Made by a program: the position numbers and the translations under genes | Part shown: positions 61,724 to 64,000 of the stretch, piece by piece | How the letters are laid out: every line of letters starts with the position of its first letter | Numbering within the stretch: the stretch's first letter is position 1 | Notes under the pieces: generated by a model | The model's database searches: none | What the model was told of the DNA's origin: nothing | Seen by the model: only the letters and a program-made list of their open reading frames with translations | NCBI RefSeq assembly: GCF_014297575.1 | Contig: NZ_CP060412.1 | Span: forward strand, 744,001-808,000 | Direction of reading: 5' to 3' | From: Dyella telluris | Lineage (GTDB): Bacteria; Pseudomonadota; Gammaproteobacteria; Xanthomonadales; Rhodanobacteraceae | DNA length: 64,000 nucleotides

Positions 61724-62269
61724 GTAGCCCGGACGGGCCAACGGAGCCATCCGGGATCCGCCCTCATGGCGGAGATCGTGCTCGGGCGGGTGCGGCGATC
61801 CCGGATTCTCGCTGCGCTTCATCCGGGCTACGGGTGGAGCGCCGCACTTTCCATGTCCGCGGGAACACGTAGCCCGGATGGAGCCAACGGCGGAATCCGG
61901 GATTCAGCAACACGGTGCATGCCATGCCTGCCGGGCGCGGCGATCCCGGATTCTCGCTGCGCTTCATCCGGGCTACGGGTTGCACGCGGTACCTCTCATG
62001 TCCTCTGGACATGTAGCCCGGATGGAGCCTAAGGCGGAATCCGGGATTCAGCGACGCGGTGCATGTCGTGCTAGCCCAAGCGTGGCCATCCCGGATTCTC
62101 GCTGCGCTTCATCCGGGCTACGGGTTGTGCGCGGTACTTTCCGTGTCCGCTGGCACATGTAGCCCGGATGGAGCCAAAGGCGGAATCCGGGGCCCACCGA
62201 CACGGTGCATGTCGTGCTTGCCCAAGCGCGGCCATCCCGGATTCTCGCTGCGCTTCATCCGGGCTACGG
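61724..62269. repeat. Tandem array of four REP-like inverted-repeat units, period about 145 bp
   Basis: Right arms (cccggattctcgctgcgctt, then catccgggctacgg) begin at 61800, 61945, 62090 and 62236, spaced 145, 145 and 146 bases. Left arms (gtagcccggatggagccaac...) are at 61869, 62013 and 62159, with a degenerate one at 61724. Arms and spacing are nearly invariant, while the spacer between modules differs. The array ends 20 bases from the stop codon of the sterol-desaturase-like gene on its 3' side. It is the same family as 15972-16247 but with a longer unit. Confidence 0.9.
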
Positions 62270-62289
62270 ATAGGGCTACGGATAGGGCT

Positions 62290-63309
62290 TTAGCGGGTGG
62301 CGCGCGCCGGGGACTCGGCCATCGCGCCCTGCTCCGCCAGCAGTTCCTGCTTGGCCACCTTTGCGGTGTGATGATTGCCGTCGTGGCTCCAGCCCGGCGG
62401 CATCAGCAGGTAGAGCAGTTTGTTGTGCAGTCCCGGTGCGTGCCAGACATCCCGTCCTAGCAACCAGAATTCACCGAGCATGGCGTCGATCACGCTGTAG
62501 CGCTTGACCGGCCGCGTGATGCCGTACTCGATGCGGGTGTCCTCGCGCACTTCCATATAGGTTCCGAACACGCGATCCCAGAGGGGAAGCAGGTTGCAGA
62601 AGTTGGTGTCCATGTAGATCACATTGCGTGCGTGATGGACACGGTGATGCGACGGCGTCAGCACCAGGCGATGGAGGAAGCCCAGCTTGCCTTTGGGCAG
62701 CACGTTCTCACCCAGGTGGATGAGCTGGCCCCAGAAGTTGTCGATGATCATGATCAGCACGAGCAGCGGCGGGCTTACGCCGAGCAGCATGCAGATGCTG
62801 GTACGCACGACATCGGCATACATGCCTTCCAGGAAAATGTGTGCGTAGTTCACTGACAGATTCATCGACACCGGCGCGTGATGGGTCGAATGCAGGCACC
62901 ACAGCAGGCGCACCTTGTGGGCCAGAAAGTGGTAGACGAAGTGCGCCAGCTCCCACACCAGGTAGCCATACAGCAGCCCATACCAGGTGAGCCCCGCCTG
63001 GAACGGTGCAAGGTGGTTGAACAGGCCGATGCAGTAGCCGACCACGGCCACGGTGAGAAACGCGCCGATGAAACGATTCACCACCCACAGCAGCATGGGT
63101 ACCTGATAATCCTCGCGCGTGGTGCCTCGCCGGAGGATGCCGCGAACCAGCTCGATCACCAGCAGCACGGGAATGATGGGCCCGAGCAGATGGCCGAAGC
63201 CGTCCACCGTGGCCAGTGCACGGTAGTTGCCGGAGGCGAACATCTCCAGCAGCGGACCGAAGCCGAAGAAGTCCATCAGTTGATCGCGGATCCAGCCCAG
63301 CATGCCCAT
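62290..63309 (-). CDS. Sterol desaturase/fatty acid hydroxylase family membrane protein
   Basis: 339 residues with several membrane helices and the three His boxes of the di-iron hydroxylases: HFVYHFLAH, HSTHHAP and SHHRVHHARN. Family members hydroxylate or desaturate sterols, fatty acids or related lipids with O2. The bacterial substrate is not known; it is not linked here to the GH92/GH76 genes in sequence. GAGGATG lies before ATG 63309; a second ATG two codons later is possible. Confidence 0.88.
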   Translation of the reverse strand: MGMLGWIRDQLMDFFGFGPLLEMFASGNYRALATVDGFGHLLGPIIPVLLVIELVRGILRRGTTREDYQVPMLLWVVNRFIGAFLTVAVVGYCIGLFNHLAPFQAGLTWYGLLYGYLVWELAHFVYHFLAHKVRLLWCLHSTHHAPVSMNLSVNYAHIFLEGMYADVVRTSICMLLGVSPPLLVLIMIIDNFWGQLIHLGENVLPKGKLGFLHRLVLTPSHHRVHHARNVIYMDTNFCNLLPLWDRVFGTYMEVREDTRIEYGITRPVKRYSVIDAMLGEFWLLGRDVWHAPGLHNKLLYLLMPPGWSHDGNHHTAKVAKQELLAEQGAMAESPARATR

Positions 63310-63432
63310 GCACTCATCCTCGGATGACGTTTCTACGATGGACCTGGTGCCTTGTGACAACCAGGCTCATCGTTGCCTCACACGGCGTCTGCGGGTGGTG
63401 CAATTCCCCGTGAGGCGATAGCGATCCGCCGC

Positions 63433-64000
63433 TTACTTCGGCGGAGAAAACGACGGCGGCGCCTTGGCGATATCGCTGCCCCACGACGTATTCGCCTTGG
63501 CTCCCAGCGTGAAGTCGAGCTGGCCGCCATGCTCCGCAAAACTGGCCGGCAGCCACGGACTGTCGTGCGGCTTGCCGTCGACACTCAGCGCCTGCACAAA
63601 CGGCGTTTGCGGCGAAGCGGCAGGCGCGGTGATCACCACATTGCCCTGCGCGCGGTGCACCACGGCATGCGTAAACAACGGGCTGCCCAGCACCAGTTCC
63701 GCGCGACCGGGAATGGCGGGATACATGCCCAGCGCCGACCACACGTACCACGAGGACATCTCGCCAAGGTCGTCGTTGCCGGGGATGCCTTCGGGGGTGT
63801 TCTTCCACAAGATGTTGACCACGATGCGCACGGCTTCCTGCGTCTTCGACGGCTGCCCGACGAAGGCATACAGCCACGGCGTGCCCACGGAAGGCTCGTT
63901 GTTGAGCTCGGCATGCAGCGGACCGGCCTCGGTCAGCGCCCACTGGCCCTTGTCGTCGTGGAAGAAGCGATCAAGACGTGCGGTGGCCTTGGCCACGCCG
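63433..64000 (-). CDS. GH92 alpha-mannosidase, C-terminal part (5' end outside the window)
   Basis: About 188 codons. The motif GIPGNDDLGEMSSWYVWSALGMYPAIPG aligns with GNEDCGQMSAWYVFAAMGFYPLNP of the first GH92 at 37030. PLHAELNNEPSVGTPWLYAFVGQPSKTQEAVRIVVNILWKNTPEGIPG precedes it. The rest of the gene continues beyond the right edge. A second mannosidase beside GH76 supports a mannan-degrading habit. Confidence 0.9.
   Translation of the reverse strand, partial: GVAKATARLDRFFHDDKGQWALTEAGPLHAELNNEPSVGTPWLYAFVGQPSKTQEAVRIVVNILWKNTPEGIPGNDDLGEMSSWYVWSALGMYPAIPGRAELVLGSPLFTHAVVHRAQGNVVITAPAASPQTPFVQALSVDGKPHDSPWLPASFAEHGGQLDFTLGAKANTSWGSDIAKAPPSFSPPK

Noticed and set aside
63314..63943. 209-codon minus-strand frame beside the GH92 fragment
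   Set aside because: Out-of-frame shadow of the GH92 gene.

Overview
This is high-GC DNA with long ORFs and GTG/TTG starts. The gene content (a FimT-PilV-PilW-PilX-PilY1-PilE operon, RecB-RecD, CadC-like TPR regulators, DUF3141 with FabI, NodT-type RND efflux) and the short dispersed palindromes suggest a gammaproteobacterium of the Xanthomonadales, most likely the Rhodanobacteraceae (Dyella, Luteibacter or Rhodanobacter type). This is inference from families; no rRNA or tRNA gene is present to confirm it.

Layout. 1-4.0 kb: the end of recB and all of recD. 4.0-10.8 kb: a six-gene minor pilin operon on the minus strand with a strong terminator. 11-17 kb: repeat-rich DNA, a TPR-bearing CadC-like regulator, a fatty acid desaturase and an orphan HigA-like gene. 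17.7-20.9 kb: a DUF3141 hydrolase and a FabI-type enoyl reductase. 21-28 kb: a DUF1254/DUF1214 protein, small minus-strand genes each followed by a short palindrome, a HipA-like kinase with DUF3037, a serine hydrolase and a universal stress protein. 28-36.4 kb: a periplasmic TPR protein, a small haem-copper-oxidase-like membrane protein, an O-methyltransferase, an outer-membrane protein and another run of small minus-strand genes with 3' palindromes. 37-45.7 kb: a GH92 mannosidase, an AraC/SDR divergent pair, a DUF6624 protein and two secreted alpha/beta hydrolases. 46-51.8 kb: a tripartite RND efflux operon. 52.7-57.2 kb: a TIR-TPR protein, a small beta-rich protein and a SLOG/SLATT-like membrane protein. 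57.9-64 kb: a GH76 mannanase, a beta-helix-like secreted protein, a tandem REP array, a sterol-desaturase-family protein and the 3' end of a second GH92 gene.

How genes work together. RecB and RecD (RecC is expected upstream) form the exonuclease V repair machine. The minor pilins and PilY1 prime and tip type IV pili. Two GH92 enzymes and one GH76 enzyme suggest that the cell digests alpha-mannan such as fungal or yeast cell wall.

The most interesting locus is 52739-57215. A membrane-anchored TIR protein keeps a candidate NADase glutamate. It is followed by a small beta-sandwich-like protein and a protein that joins a SLOG-type ligand-binding domain to two pairs of membrane helices. This resembles the Thoeris plan (TIR makes a NAD-derived signal, SLOG senses it, an effector kills), but with a membrane effector. 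It is a candidate immune system, inferred from domains and not shown.

Non-coding features include two tandem arrays of inverted-repeat REP-like units (periods about 127 and 145 bp), a REPIN-like doublet, a 32-bp perfect inverted repeat flanking a hexamer tract, and a 24-bp palindrome family placed just 3' of many minus-strand genes.
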